From: Xenopus tropicalis | Taxonomy: Eukaryota; Chordata; Amphibia; Anura; Pipidae | Direction: 5' to 3' | DNA: 64,000 nucleotides | Assembly (NCBI RefSeq): GCF_000004195.4 | Contig: NC_030681.2 | Location: 21,716,482 to 21,780,481 of the forward strand | Part shown: in pieces, positions 22,466 to 34,639 of the stretch | How the letters are laid out: each line of letters starts with the position of its first letter | Position numbering within the stretch: position 1 is the stretch's first letter | Notes under the pieces: model-generated | Databases searched by the model: none | What the model saw: the letters and a program-made list of their open reading frames with translations, nothing else | What the model was told of the DNA's origin: nothing | Translations under genes and position numbers: made by a program

Positions 22466-23577
22466 CTCTGAGACACAGGCTGCTACTGGCGAAAGGGAAG
22501 GGCTTGTTTGAAGAGAGCTTATTATCTCTAAAGCTCATTGTTAACTTTGCCAATCACAGGGGGAAGCAAAGGTGTTGTAATAAAGGGAAAATAACCCATT
22601 AGTGAAAACAATAGAATAAATAGAAACAATAGAATACAGTTTCCTCTTTATAATGCTTGTGTTGATCAAAGGCCATTAGGTTGTGGTCCTCCCTGAACCG
22701 TGAATACAAGACTTCACCTTCTGGCCAGGGGTTGGGGAATAAAGGGCCCATGAAAACAAGACTTTGGCCTTTTTGTCTGTGGATCGGGGAATAGATTTGG
22801 AGAAGGAGGGCTTGATGAGTGCCTTTTGGCCTGTGGGATTCGAGTATGGGCCTTGCTCTTCTTAGGACAGGATTTTTTGCACCCTTTGTGCATGTGTGAT
22901 TTTGCACTTTTGCACTTTTTGCACTTAGGATATGAAAACATAAATAATGTGTAATGTGCCTATTTTCATATAAAACACAATACCCAATCACAAGTTATGT
23001 TGCATTTTTGCAATACATTGATTTACAGAGACCATTTTTGTGTTTTGTGGAAATTATTTTGCAGACAACATCAGCAGCCTTAACTAGGTTGTCATTTTAG
23101 GATGTTAAAGGTGATGGATTTTGAAGGGGTTACTGTAATGATTGTATCACTTAGCCATAAATAGGTTAGAAGTTGTCAGTGCCCTGCAAGTGTGCAATTC
23201 ATCAATGTTAGATTTTGCATTCACACATCATCTATAAAACAGCTGCTGGTTGCAGGTTACAGAAGAAATGCTAAGAAATGTTATATTAAACATGAGCTTT
23301 TGACTTTGAATAGAAATTAAGAAGGGTTTTACAATGATCAAGAGTGACAATATGATAAGAGATCCTGTGTTATAGCATTCTCCAGTGTACATTAGCTCAT
23401 CAGGATGTGTGTGTATGTACTGTATGTGTATGTTGCACAGTAGTTGCGGTGCCGAATGTTCCATGGCATTCCACAACATGGCACTGCAAGCCATTCCTTA
23501 TTAGATAAATTCCTATGGAATCTGCATCACTGTTTATTTTCTCCTCATCTAATATCAATATCTAGCATCATTTAGAC
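22466..23577. other. Unassigned low-copy stretch
   Basis: A minus-strand open frame of 130 codons (22991-22599) has no recognisable domain and low-complexity lysine/serine-rich parts. I do not call it a gene. Confidence 0.45.
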
Positions 23578-23640
23578 CAGAGATCCCCAACCTTTTTTAA
23601 CTGTAAGCTACATTTCAATGAAAAAAAAAAAGGTTTTTAT
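23578..23640 (+). mobile_element. Fragment of CAGAGATCCCCAACC hAT-like MITE
   Basis: Starts CAGAGATCCCCAACC and keeps the AAGCTACATTTCAATG segment seen at 48424-48440, then decays into an A-rich run. Confidence 0.55.
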
Positions 23641-23699
23641 GAAGACAAAATGAAAAAACACCAACTGGAGCAATTGGCAGGCAGAGTTGGGACAGTAGC

Positions 23700-23742
23700 T
23701 AGTGATGAGATATTTCACAAGGCATGGATTTGTGGGAAATTT
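23700..23742 (-). mobile_element. Truncated TAGTGATG hAT-type MITE end
   Basis: TAGTGATGAGATATTTCACA followed by GGCATGGATTTG matches the 'GGCATGGATT' end of the family; the rest is missing. Confidence 0.6.
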
Positions 23743-25337
23743 TTTTCTGCCTCATGTCATTCTTTCCCTGGATCAGTCATACGAGTCCGAGTGCCATCAT
23801 AGGAAGGAATTCCCATGATGGCAATCAGGAAGGAATTTTTTTCCCCATCTGAGGAAAATTGGTGAGGCTTCAGAAGGATTTTTCTGTCAATAGACATACT
23901 ATTGCAATTTAATTACCATTCCCTGCCTGTCCCAAGCTACAAACACACATTCACCCTTCAGCATGAAGGAGATTCAGATGAAAAAAGCTTCAACCCTCCA
24001 CTATTTATACTAACACAGACAAATTGTCCATTCTTGCTTACCAGGAGTAGTGCGTTCCTGATGGAGCTTAAATACACTTGGTTTTTAGTGATTATCTTGG
24101 TCTTCTAGGAAAACCCAGAATGTATAGTTTCCAAAAGCACCAATCTAGGGATACAAATCTAATAGGGCAAATCTTATCTAACCATATCACCATTTGTGAA
24201 AAGGTAAAGTAGCCCTGGTTTGCAACTCAGTTCATTCACTGGACTGCTGCACTATAGTAGCAGATTTTGCATTGAGTGATGGCAACCAATTTAATTAAAA
24301 GACACCCAAAAATTGACCTGACCATTACATGTGCATACAAATGTGTCTTTTAGTTAAATTGGCCCAAAATATTCCCCAAAACAGTTCATTTGTGTTCATT
24401 CCAAACCACACGCCATCTTAATTAACTACCTAATATGTTTCCCACTCTCTATTAGAACTATGGGCACGGATATAGAGATGAACATTTCGTGAGTCATGTA
24501 GCCCAATCCATTAGTCAGCTACTGTTACGGAAAGAAAGAAATAATGTTGGCTTTCTCTGCAGAATGTACTGACTGAAGCAAATATACAAGTACATGATAA
24601 TGATGAATCCTATAGAATCACAAAATAAACACATCATCGTATGCACGCCTTCTTTTAGAAGAGAGAACTGGCCAAGAGGCATTTCATGAAACACATATTC
24701 ATATTGCGGCAACAGATTATGAATTTCAAAGAGCAATTGATCATAAAGAAAGGCACTCTGTGCATGTCCTGCAGTTGTTTGACTGCCTGAAGCGCTCTGA
24801 AGGATGAGGCAGACGAGGAGTTTACTACAGGATCTGGCACGTTGCTGTAGGGCATTACTTAGAAAGAAAGCAATATGGAGCTCAAAAAAAAAGCAACTCT
24901 TTCAGCGGGAACATCTATGAATGTGTCCTAGTGGAGAAAATATATCTGAAAAGCACCTTTATATGGCTTTATTGTGAATATAATATGGTAACTTTAAATA
25001 GGGACATATTTGATTGGTTCCATGGATGTAAATTTAATGCAATTAGACTCAAACGATATCTTATTTGTTCAGCAGTTTGTGCTGTTCCCAAATGGATCAG
25101 TTCCTGACTCCATAATGGAAAATCTGACGATACTCATTTGGTATTAATGTTTTAAAGAAATCTATACCTGGTGATCGATGCTTCCTTTGTTCTCATTGCT
25201 ATATATATATATACCTTTGTGTCCTCTTTAATGGCCTACTATTGGTTATGTTCCCCATGTACTTCAGTAACATTCTTCAATTTTACTGGGAAGCTGCTGC
25301 CATGGGGCAAGTTGAGAAACTCGCCTCAGGCAGCAGC
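23743..25337. other. Unassigned low-copy stretch
   Basis: A short TA run at about 25200-25212. No gene or full repeat recognised on either strand. Confidence 0.5.
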
Positions 25338-25501
25338 CAGTGGTGTAACAATAAGGCATTGCCCCCCCCCCCTCAATCCCTTCTCACCCCTCCCCTCACT
25401 GCCCGCTCATGTCCCCACACCCCACCACTCAGGGAGGGGGAATTTTCTTAACTATAGAGAATAGTCAGAACTTTGTCCATTCCGCTATAGTTACACTACA
25501 G
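25338..25501. mobile_element. hAT-type MITE (CAGTGGYGTAAC ends)
   Basis: Ends CAGTGGTGTAAC and GTTACACTACAG match the copy at 47927-48118. The flanks GCAGCAGC (25330-25337) and GCAGCAAC (25502-25509) agree at 7 of 8 positions, a decayed 8-bp duplication. A C-rich run follows the left end. Confidence 0.75.
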
Positions 25502-25548
25502 GCAGCAACACCCCACAAGTGACCAGGGGGGCCAAAAAGCTGCTCCTG

Positions 25549-25700
25549 ATCATTTTAAAGGAGCAGTTCAGTGTAAAAATGAAAATAGGACACAGGGTGT
25601 GGGTAAAAGCTGGATCAGTGGAGAAGATGGCAACTGATGTGAGTGGCTCCTGGGGTGGCAGCCCTGCTGGACCCTCGACACCCCAGTCCAACGCCACATA
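25549..25700. mobile_element. Decayed MITE fragments (TTAAAGGAG start; CCCCAGTCCAAC end)
   Basis: TTTTAAAGGAGCAGTTCAGTG resembles a T2/Kolobok end. The stretch about 25660-25692 ends in CCCCAGTCCAAC, the inverse of the CAGAGTTGGACTGGGG end at 62915. Both are partial. Confidence 0.4.
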
Positions 25701-26284
25701 GACACATAATATATCATATAAATAAATGATGATCCCCCTGAAGTACCAATATGTATATGATAACATTTGTTTGCACATAGTACTCATTTATGTTTTAGGC
25801 TAACTACAGCTATATAGGATACTGCTCATAAGGCCTACACATCATACTATACAAGCAGCCTGTCTGCATCAAGTTCTGAAGTGGCTGAATCCCATGGCTA
25901 TGTGTACTATAAAGTTGTTGAACTATAGCTAAGCACATTATTAAGAGAGTGCTATCAGCTAACTGGGGCAATATTACGGCTAGGAGGAGGACAGACATTG
26001 GAGCCTAATAATTATCTACAAAGCTTATTAGGGTCACTACTACAGTGGGGGAATTATACAAACTTGTGCAACTACATATTGCAGTGTAAAGATATGACTC
26101 AGCTGGTATCCTTGGAGGGAGAAGCTTATGTTATATGGGTTTGTGCTCTACTCACTGGTGTATTTATAAGTGTCTCACATATACTGAGTTACACTGCTAC
26201 CATAAATATCTGTTTGTATATTGTACTATACCAAGGGGCCCCCACATGACTTGTTATTCTGGGAATTATAATTAATATCTTTAT
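25701..26284. other. Unassigned stretch
   Basis: No feature recognised. Confidence 0.5.
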
Positions 26285-26339
26285 TTGTGTTTTATTGGTA
26301 GAGGGTTGCTACCTGGCCAGTATTTTGACAATGTAGCTA

Positions 26340-26757
26340 GTAAAATACCAGCCAAAGCCAGGGCCAGTATTGCGAATTTACCAGTCTACCTGTCATTCTA
26401 CCTCCGGCCTACCCTCAACCTGGGCAAAATTCCTAATCAAGCCAGGTTGTTATTGCCCATACACACAGGGTTTCAGTTGCTCAGCCTCCAGCCTGCCCAT
26501 CTATATCACTGGTCCAGCTCCTTCTGCATTCTCCCCCTACATTGTTGTCTCACCCCCTCCATGTCACCAATTTGCCCCTCAGGGTCCTACTCCCACTGCT
26601 ATGGATGTAAATAGTTTTGATTTTCCATCGTCCCCTTCCGGAAATCTACAGCAAAGACATAGACTTTCATTGGCTGAGACTGCTTTTATCCAATTGTCAG
26701 GTTGTTTATTGGGACATTTGGCCAGGGACTGTGGGGTGAATTTTGGTTGTAAGTTGT
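26340..26757 (+). pseudogene. Possible gag remnant of a Ty3/gypsy-type retrotransposon
   Basis: An open frame of up to 129 codons (26370-26759) starts at a TTG, not an ATG. Its C-terminal half has a proline-rich stretch, then PTAMDVNS, an arginine/glutamine-rich QQRHRLSL, and GHLARDC near 26716-26739. This order (proline-rich linker, AMDVD-like phrase, basic stretch, then a zinc knuckle ending GHxxxxC) is that of gypsy-type Gag proteins, which package the element's RNA. The first two cysteines of a C-x2-C-x4-H-x4-C knuckle are not in place, so the copy is dead. A chance open frame cannot be excluded; there is no pol sequence next to it. Confidence 0.3.
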
Positions 26758-26759
26758 AA

Positions 26760-28942
26760 TTATTGGCCGGCATGTTGGTCTGAGTAGTGTTAATTCTTTC
26801 TTGTGAAGTTTTTAATAAAAAAACATAAAAACCCTTAGCTTGAGCAAGAATCTTTCTAAAAAAAAAAAGGGGGGGCAATCATAATGAGGGGATATCAGGC
26901 CTATTATAATGATGGCAATAGCTGACTTACCTCAAGGTATATAATTTATTTTAGCTGCACAATCCAGAGACACATCATTAGATCAGTTTTGTACCACAGA
27001 ATCAGTACAGCATTATAGTTCTCATCCATCTGTAAGACATTCCATTTAAGAACCTGTAGTGTTTAACAGCTGTCCTTTTAAGAGTGTTTGTTCTTTGTTA
27101 ATGGTTATTGCTATGCAGCACAGCCAACATTAGAGGGTGCCCGCCTCTATATCAGGCCACACATCGTCTATGCACTGGGGATGGTGCAGCTTGTGGGGCA
27201 GAGTTTTCCTTTTTGTCACAAGCATTTATTATGTCATGGAAATCTAGCTTGGAATATGCTAGCCAGTTACACCATTATATATTTTGTCAAAGTTTTGTTT
27301 TATATAATTCTGTAAAAAAATGGTGCTGCTGCATGGATATTACACATTTGTGAGACAGAATGCTTGTTAAAATTTACAGAATGGAGTTTGTAATATAATA
27401 ATATCCTTTTGTGCATAAAATTGATTAAATTCTCAGAAATATGTCTTTTGTGTATTTGTTACCAGTGTATATGGCTACACATTCTTTCTGTGCACTGAGG
27501 ATTGTTCTTTGTATACAGAATGTATTTTTGTAGACAAAATGTACTTCGGACGAACGGCACCTCATAGTTTCCTACAAAACCTTTGATATATGCAGAGTAA
27601 AATGGGCCTTGTTCATCTCGTTACCACCCACTCAAGTTCTTGCACCATCTGAAAGCCTGACCAAAAGAGAATACATAGAGCTATCCAACCTCTGTTGTTG
27701 TGGTGGGTCTGAGAACTTTTAAAATTCATATAAATATATACTAAATAAAAAAAAACCAAACCCCATTGTTCTCTGCTGCTCTTGGAAATGCTTATTTGTG
27801 GAGGCTAAACTAAGCCAATTACTCAGACATTTCATTTGCAGCATTAATAGAGTATAGAAAAACTAAAGCGTCAAGGGACAGAATGCCTGATGCACATGTA
27901 ATCTCAGATTTATCAAGGTGCAGGGCATTATTTAGTATAAAAAATTTTGCACCCATGCTGCAATCTTGGATAAAAGGAAACCGCACAGTGTACACACTGT
28001 GTATTTCCTATATCCTTTTCTTCAGACAATAAGACAATATTCTTTTGGCTCTTTTCTATGTGGATAGTAAAAACAAGCTTGAAATTTAGAAAATAAAGGA
28101 GATATCCCAGCAAATGGTAAACTGGGGCAGATAATGTAAAGGATTTCCGTGCTCAATGTTTACATGCAAAATGTAAAGTAATGTCAGGGTTGGTGCAATA
28201 CGGACGGATTTGTAGATGTAGAGGAGCTGCTTCAGTGGACACAGAGAGACGTAATGCTATTTGGAAGCATGGAAAGCAGATTTGATTTAAACTTGTACGG
28301 TCTAATTCAAATTCTTCCCAAACCAACACAAAAACCCTGCATAAAACATGAATTTGCAGACAAGTCCAGATGAAATGAAGGGTGCTCTGAGTAGGGGTGA
28401 GCTACAGGCATTACTGAGACTGACTCCATCTGTCAAGACAGACGCCCAAATAACTTAGCCCCTGAGTCCCTAACATATTACTTTCCACTGCTGAAGGCAA
28501 TGTAATATTCCAAGTATCACTAAGCTCCCATTATTGCCTCTAGTAACCACAGGGTGGCATCAATGCACTTTGCAATTAACATAGTAAATTACAGAGAAGC
28601 TTTTCTTAATGGGATTTTCCCCCCCTCCCCAAAAAAATGTAGGTATCTGGTTGTTTGTTATTTGGTTTAAAATCCTACAGAAAGATTAAATTATGTAATA
28701 TAATTATTCATAGTATTAAATGATATTATTTATTCCTCTGAGATTCCTACAGAAACATTCATAACGGTAACAGTAATTCTGTCTCCCTACCTATCTATTT
28801 GTACAGATGTTTATAATAAGGCTAATATCAAACTCTGCATTTTTTCCTTCTGCAGATTTCGGCCAGCAAAAGAAATGGTTGATACCTTTGGTGCAGACTG
28901 TGATTTTCCTTGGTGGAGCATACAAACTACCTTCCCTATCTT
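26760..28942. other. Unassigned low-copy stretch
   Basis: An AATAAA followed by A-rich sequence (about 26812-26835) and an A10-G7 run (about 26859-26876) could mark the 3' end of an old retroposed copy. Otherwise nothing recognised on either strand. Confidence 0.4.
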
Positions 28943-28946
28943 AAGA

Positions 28947-28990
28947 CTAGGGACGCACCGAATCCTGGTGGGTTCGGTTTCGTTTTGTGC
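28947..28990 (+). mobile_element. End fragment of a TAGGGACGCACCGAATCC MITE
   Basis: TAGGGACGCACCGAATCC is followed by GGTTCGGTTTCG, a typical start for a hAT-like family. The remainder is not recognisable. Confidence 0.45.
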
Positions 28991-29465
28991 GATCTTCGGT
29001 GCATGTATGATCAACGAGGCATCCGATATCGCAAAGGCTTTGGAAATTGGTTGTCTCATTGGTCGCACAGGTTAAAAGATATAGACTGAATTTTGCTCAA
29101 ATGAGAAAATCTTACAGTTTATGGCCACCTATACTATGAGACACCAGGACTGATGTCCAAGCACCGTCTGAACTGCTGAGTCAGATTAAATAGTACTCCC
29201 CACTCACGCCACTGCGTCATTGACATCACTATGCACTGCCTTCGGATCACAGCACAATGGCGGGAAGATAGTCAGGAGGCGGCGCTGCTGGTAGTCTGAC
29301 AGCGCAGAAGGGGGCCGGCACTAGTAGGCCCCCAACACCATGGGCTCCCCTCCCTTTTATAGAATAGGGAATACCCACTTCTCTCATACTCTTTACAGCA
29401 TTTCCCATAGAAGGGAAAGGACTCTTTACATACCTTAAAAAAAACTTACAATACTGTATATGAGT
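28991..29465. other. Unassigned stretch
   Basis: No gene supported; slightly CG-richer around 29220-29330. Confidence 0.45.
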
Positions 29466-29467
29466 TA

Positions 29468-29972
29468 CCGTATATACTCGAGTATAAGCCAATCCGAATA
29501 TAAGCCGAGGTACCTAATTTTACCTAAGAAAACTGGAAAAACGTATTAACTCGAGTATAAGCCTAGGGTGGGAAATGCAGCAGCTACTGCTAAGTTTCAA
29601 TAATCAAAATAAAAACCAGTAAACTACATAAATTGAGGCATCAGTGGGGTATATGTTTTTAAATATTTATTTAAAAGAAAAACCGTAAACTAGCTCTGTA
29701 AGTGGAGAAGAGGGTCAACAAAAGCAATATGAGTACTACCCCACGCTAATTGCGCGTCTGCAAACTCGAAGCAGATGCAGTCCCGGAGGATTGCGACTGG
29801 GAGTGGGCCAGGGCACTGGAGGGTCTGGTTGCGGGGGCCTAATTTGCACACAAAGGAGAGAGGGTGCTAGTCTGGAGGGACCCATGGCACCTGACTCGAG
29901 TATAAGCCGAGGGTGACTTTTTCAGCACATTTTGGATGCTGAAAAACTAGGCTTATACTCGAATATATACAG
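29468..29972. mobile_element. TA-flanked 'TATAAGCC' element, copy 3
   Basis: Ends CCGTATATACTCGAGTATAA and CTTATACTCGAATATATACAG lie between TA dinucleotides (29466-29467 and 29973-29974). Interior collinear with copy 4 at 41066-41591. Non-coding. Confidence 0.9.
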
Positions 29973-30080
29973 TAAGTAATGAATTTTTCTGACCTTGTTA
30001 AATCTGCCTCAGATATTCTATCCTAAAAACCTGACTGAATGTGGGCAGGTCCCTGTATGGCCAGTAGGCTTTACCCTTAA

Positions 30081-30438
30081 GGTAGCTAATTGTAGCTGCC
30101 GATATCGGTCCCTTAGACCGATTCAGCAGCTTGTCAGTCCGTGTAGGGGCACAAATGACGGGCCTGCCCGACCGACATCTGTCCTGAAATCGGGCAGATA
30201 TCGATCGGGAAGGTAAAAAATGTAATTGGATCGGGGACCGCATCGGCTCATTGATGCAGTCCCTGAACCGACTGCGCCCATTACTTTCGTTTTAATTTAA
30301 TTGTTTGGCCCCAGGGCCAAACGACCGAATTAGCCTGAATTCGCCCGATATCGCCCACCCGTAGGTGTGGATATCGGGAGAAGATCCGCTCGCTTGCCGA
30401 CTTTGCCAAGCGAACGGATCTTAACGTGTATGGCCACC
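30081..30438. mobile_element. Relative of the GGTGGCCATACACG MITE, left end decayed
   Basis: The right end CGTGTATGGCCACC matches 22448-22461. TTAA sits at 30077-30080 on the left and TTTA at 30439-30442 on the right. The interior has GCTGCCGATATCGG-like and CGATATCG words. The left terminal repeat is not preserved. Confidence 0.6.
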
Positions 30439-30567
30439 TTTAGTGTTTAATTGTTATATTATGGCATTAGAGATTGTAGAGGATCATGAATAAGGCGAAT
30501 ATGATGCTCAGGATCTTTTTGGCCTAGGATGGCATGCAAGAGAAAAGTTTGACCCTACCCTTGGAAA

Positions 30568-30807
30568 ACAAAATACAAGTGCATCTAGTATAAATAAATT
30601 TGAAGCAACTGGACTTGTTTAGTAATCATTGAAGACGTTTCACTACTCATCCGAGCAGCTTCTTCAGTTGAACTGAAGAAGCTGCTCGGATGAGTAGTGA
30701 AACGTCTTCAATGATTACTAAACAAGTCCAGTTGCTTCAAATTTATTTATACTAGATATACCATGACCTGGATGAATGAAAATCTTCATAGACAAAATAC
30801 AAGTGCA
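30568..30807. mobile_element. Probable Penelope-like insertion: perfect palindrome between 16-bp direct repeats
   Basis: The direct repeat ACAAAATACAAGTGCA occurs exactly at 30568-30583 and 30792-30807 and is read as a target-site duplication. The 208 bp between begin with a palindrome whose arms (30583-30669 and 30671-30757) pair at all 87 positions around one central G (30670). A 34-bp tail follows (ATACCATGACCTGG...). Each arm includes GCTCGGATGAGTAGTGAAAC followed by GTCTTC. I associate this motif and the ACCATGACCTGGATGA tail with fish and amphibian Penelope-like elements, whose terminal repeats carry hammerhead-ribozyme motifs. The family call is from memory; the palindrome and direct repeats are seen directly. 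Confidence 0.7.
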
Positions 30808-31810
30808 CAAATAACTGCAAGGTTAAATGTCTATCAGTTGAGATGCTTACTGCACACTCTGCATCCTAACATCATTAATGAAGAATAGACGAGGGGGCGA
30901 TCAATAGGTTCATGACATATACAGACTAAAGATATTAGCACCAAACCAAAACATAATATAGTGCAAATCCTTAGTTCACTTAAATGCAAATGGGGTTCTA
31001 ACCTATAGTTGTACTTTAGATGAAGAAAAGAGTCTGGCTGGCCATCAGTTACCTGTGCCTGAACTCATAATAGAATCCTACACGGTGAATGTAATGTTGC
31101 ACTGCTGAGTTCAGACGTAGTGGAACATCAAGTTAGAATGACAGACACAGTGAATGAGCAGTCACATCTGTTACGGAATCCATGTCCTTAGGCAAATTAT
31201 TACCATAGTTATTGGATTGGACCAGGACCAGACCAAGCCTATTGTCTTCTTAGAAAATGTAACAAGATAAATGACTGGTAAGAAGATTTTTCAGCCAATA
31301 ATGAATGGATGGGTGCTGTAAATAAATGGAGTAAGGAGAAGAAAAATGTTCTATTTCAAGGGCATTCAGTGGCGCACCAGTGGGAGAAGTGTAATGGAGC
31401 TCAGGGGATTATGTTCATCAGTACAGTGGATTCCATTCTCCTGACTTAATCCCTTCTATTGCACTCCATGAACTTATTGATATTATTCCACCCTGGATGT
31501 GTATTAAGTCAGCAAATTATACCTATGTCAGATGGCAGTTGCAGAAGCACATATGTGCAGTAGCTGTTAAATACAGACATTTATAGGGAAATAAAATGTG
31601 ACTTGAACACATATTCATTATAAGGGAAAGAAATGGCATTGTTCCTTGTTATACCTTCAGCACTGTTAGATAGTTTTATTGCGCCTCCTGTTGGTTTAAT
31701 TAATGTTTACATGTATTGCTTTTAGAAATGCCCTACCTAGGTAACAATACTTCCAGGAAATGTTAAGGACAACTGCCATCTTAATACTCTCCAACTCTGG
31801 TTTACCAATA
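30808..31810. other. Unassigned low-copy stretch
   Basis: No gene or repeat recognised. Confidence 0.5.
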
Positions 31811-32092
31811 CAAGTATGGGATCTGTTATCTAGAAACCCATAATTCAAAAAGCTCAGAATGACAGGAAAGTCATCTCTGATAGACTCCATTTTAATTTTA
31901 GAATTACATTTTTTAAGAATGATTTCATTTTTCTCTGTATATCATTAATCCTTATTGAAGGCAAAACAATCCTATTGGGTTTAATTAATGTTTAAATCAT
32001 TTTTGAGAAGATATGGAGGTCCAAATTACGGAAAGACCCCTTATTTAGAAAACCTCAGGTCCCAAGCATTCTGGATAATAGGTCCCAAACCT
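31811..32092 (+). mobile_element. TA-flanked MITE, short form without tandem units
   Basis: Left end CAAGTATGGGATCTGTTATC and right end GCATTCTGGATAATAGGTCC match the family, but the centre holds only part of a single unit. More diverged than the other copies, so probably older. Confidence 0.75.
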
Positions 32093-32504
32093 ACATAAAT
32101 AATTATTTTCCTCTTTATACCTTTATGCTAGTTTATAACTCATTATGTGCAGCTGCCTTATAGTAATACTACCAGTAATTGCCCAGGCATCTAGGTCTTA
32201 CACCTACATGGATGCCTCTCATCTCAATGCATGCTATTGATCACAGTGTTTAATGTACTCTCTCATTCTATGCTATGGGGTATAGTATGCCTTGTTTTTA
32301 TTTTCACACTGACCCTTTGTTATAAAGTTGCAGCATACAAATCTGGTCTTGGGGAATTGATGAAGGAAGGCGTTTAGTTGCATGTCAAGCTACACACTAA
32401 CTCATAGTGAGGAACATCTATGTTTATCCAAATTGCTATTCAGGTATTGAAACATGTTCTTGTCGACATGCAACCCTGTGAATAAACCCAAATGTTTGAA
32501 GGCG
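32093..32504. other. Unassigned stretch
   Basis: No feature recognised. Confidence 0.5.
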
Positions 32505-33954
32505 ATGTAAAGGCAAAAAATAAAATCCCATTTTTTAGGTTCCCTACTTGAAAAGGAACCTATCTCCAATATACTTTCATTAAAAGATCTGAACCGTTTG
32601 CAGTTCAGTTCTCCGTTGGCTTCACATGTTCTGACTGCTGCGGATACAAATCTTTAGAAATGTGCTGGCTGCACTGCAGGGAAACAGTTGGCACTTTCGA
32701 ATGGCAGGGAAGCATTATGCAGGGTTATTTCATGTTTTGTTTGCCTAACCTGGCTAATATTTGCTACCCCCCCCCCCCCACATACACCCTCCTTCCCACC
32801 CTGCAAAACTCAGGCAGAACTGTACGCTTCCCTTTAGAACAGCCGGCAGCCATCTAAAGATTGGTACAGGTATGGGACCTGTTATCCAGAATGCTTGGGA
32901 CCTAGGGTTTTCCGGATAAGGGATCTTTCCGTAATTTGGATCTCCATAACTTCAGTTCTGCTAAAAGTCATTTAAATATTGAATAAACCCAATTAGGCTG
33001 TTCTGCCCCCAATAAGGGGTAATTATACCTTAGTTGGGATCAAGTACAGGTACTGTTTTATTATTACAGAGAAAAGGGAATCATTTAACCATTAAATAAA
33101 CCCAATAGGGCTGTTCTGCCCCCAATAAGGGGTAATTATATCTTAGTTGGGATCAAGTACAGGTACTGTTTTATTATTACAGAGAAAAGGTAATCATTTA
33201 ACCATGAAATAAACCCAATAGGGCTGTTCTGCCCCAATAAGGGGTAATTATATCTTAGTTGGGATCAAGTACAGGTACTGTTTTATTATTACAGAGAAAA
33301 GGTAATCATTTAACCATTAAATAAACCCAATAGGGCTGTTCTGCCCCCAATAAGGGGTAATTATATCTTAGTTGGGATCAAGTACAGGTACTGTTTTATT
33401 AGTACAGAGAAAAGGGAATCATTTAACCATTAAATAAACCCAATAGGGCTGTTCTGCCCCCAATAAGGGGTAATTATATCTTAGTTGGGATCAAGTACAG
33501 GTACCGTTTTATTATTACAGAGAAAAGGGAATCATTTAACCATTAAATAAACCCAATAGGGCTGTTCTGCCCCCAATAAGGGGTAATTATATCTTAGTTG
33601 GGATCAAGTACAGGTACCGTTTTATTATTACAGAGAAAAGGGAATCATTTAACCATGAAATAAACCAAATAGGGCTGTTCTGCCCCCAATAAGGGGTAAT
33701 TATATCTTAGTTGGGATCAAGTACAGGTACTGTTTTATTATTACAGAGAAAAGGGAATCATTTTTAAAAATTAGAATTATTTGCTTATAATGGAGTCTAT
33801 GCGAGATGGCCTTTCCGTAATTCAGAACTTTCTTGATAATAGGTTTCCGGATAAGGGATCCCATACCTGTACAGAATTTTTAATGAAATTATATTGAAAA
33901 CAGGTTTTTATTTTAAGTAGAGTAAGTAAAAATGGGATTTTATTTTTTACATTT
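32505..33954. mobile_element. MITE with AAAATAAAATCCCATTTT ends, host of a nested MITE
   Basis: Left end (GATGTAAAGGC then AAAAAATAAAATCCCATTTT, 32505-32535) is the inverse of the right end (AAAATGGGATTTTATTTTTT then ACATTT, 33929-33954), apart from a GGC insertion. The TA-flanked MITE at 32867-33869 lies inside. A C-tract of about 14 is at 32767. Confidence 0.55.
32867..33869 (-). mobile_element. TA-flanked MITE with about seven 113-bp units, minus orientation
   Basis: Ends CAGGTATGGGACCTGTTATC and GGATCCCATACCTG are inverted and lie between TA dinucleotides (32865-32866 and 33870-33871). About seven units in the opposite orientation to the copy at 6758. Units differ by single bases, e.g. 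GGTACTG or GGTACCG. Confidence 0.92.
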
Positions 33955-34410
33955 GAATCCCCTATTAACTGGCATTGAAATGGCTCAGCTTGACCTCATA
34001 TTCACACAGTACACAATGTCTATCAAATACAATGTTATGTGTGGTGTAAATATGGAGTCATGCAGAGCTATGCAAAATATACCCTCACTATTCACAGTAA
34101 GAGATCACATTTTTTTTGTGTCTTCAGTCTACATAGTGGAAAGTACCAGGAATTTCAGCTTGAGCCTCATTTTCCCAATTTTGTGTTATGGAGAGTCTCT
34201 TGGCTACAAGGTTGTTTTCTATTTAAGAAGAAGTTAAAGTGCTACCGTGCATATCTGGGCTGTTGTCATTCCTAATCTGGTTGTCTGGCAATGCATGATG
34301 AAGAGACTGAGCACAGAAGTACTTAACCCCAACAATTCTTCTCAGCCACCACTGCCAGTCTCTATTTGTGTGTTTTGTTTCAGGTAAAGTTTTTTGTTGT
34401 TTTGCACCAT
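33955..34410. other. Unassigned stretch
   Basis: Open frames of about 100 codons (plus strand 33932-34237) have no recognised domain; not called a gene. Confidence 0.4.
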
Positions 34411-34500
34411 GGTAAGTTGGCCATACACGTTCATCTTCCGACGAATGTTCGGATAGAATGTTCAAACAGGGGCTCAAAGGTAAAAATTTCATAGGAAATG
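34411..34500 (+). mobile_element. Fragment of a GGCCATACACG MITE
   Basis: AAGTTGGCCATACACGTTCA is close to the GGTGGCCATACACG ends at 22012 and 30438. The rest has decayed. Confidence 0.4.
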
Positions 34501-34639
34501 AACCACTTGTCAGAGTAGCAGTAGCAGGAAGCTCTGGAGATTCAGAGTGCAGGAACCCCAAAGGGCTGGGACTTGTAAAGCAGTAACTACAGCAGAGTCA
34601 GGAATCAGACTCAGAAGCTGGAAATCTCACAGTATACTT

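Noticed and set aside
22184..22511. Overlapping frames on both strands
   Set aside because: They lie within the TTAA-flanked MITE at 22012-22461.
22599..22991. 130-codon minus-strand frame
   Set aside because: No domain, low-complexity parts, and an overlapping second frame is open as well; no supporting signal for a gene.
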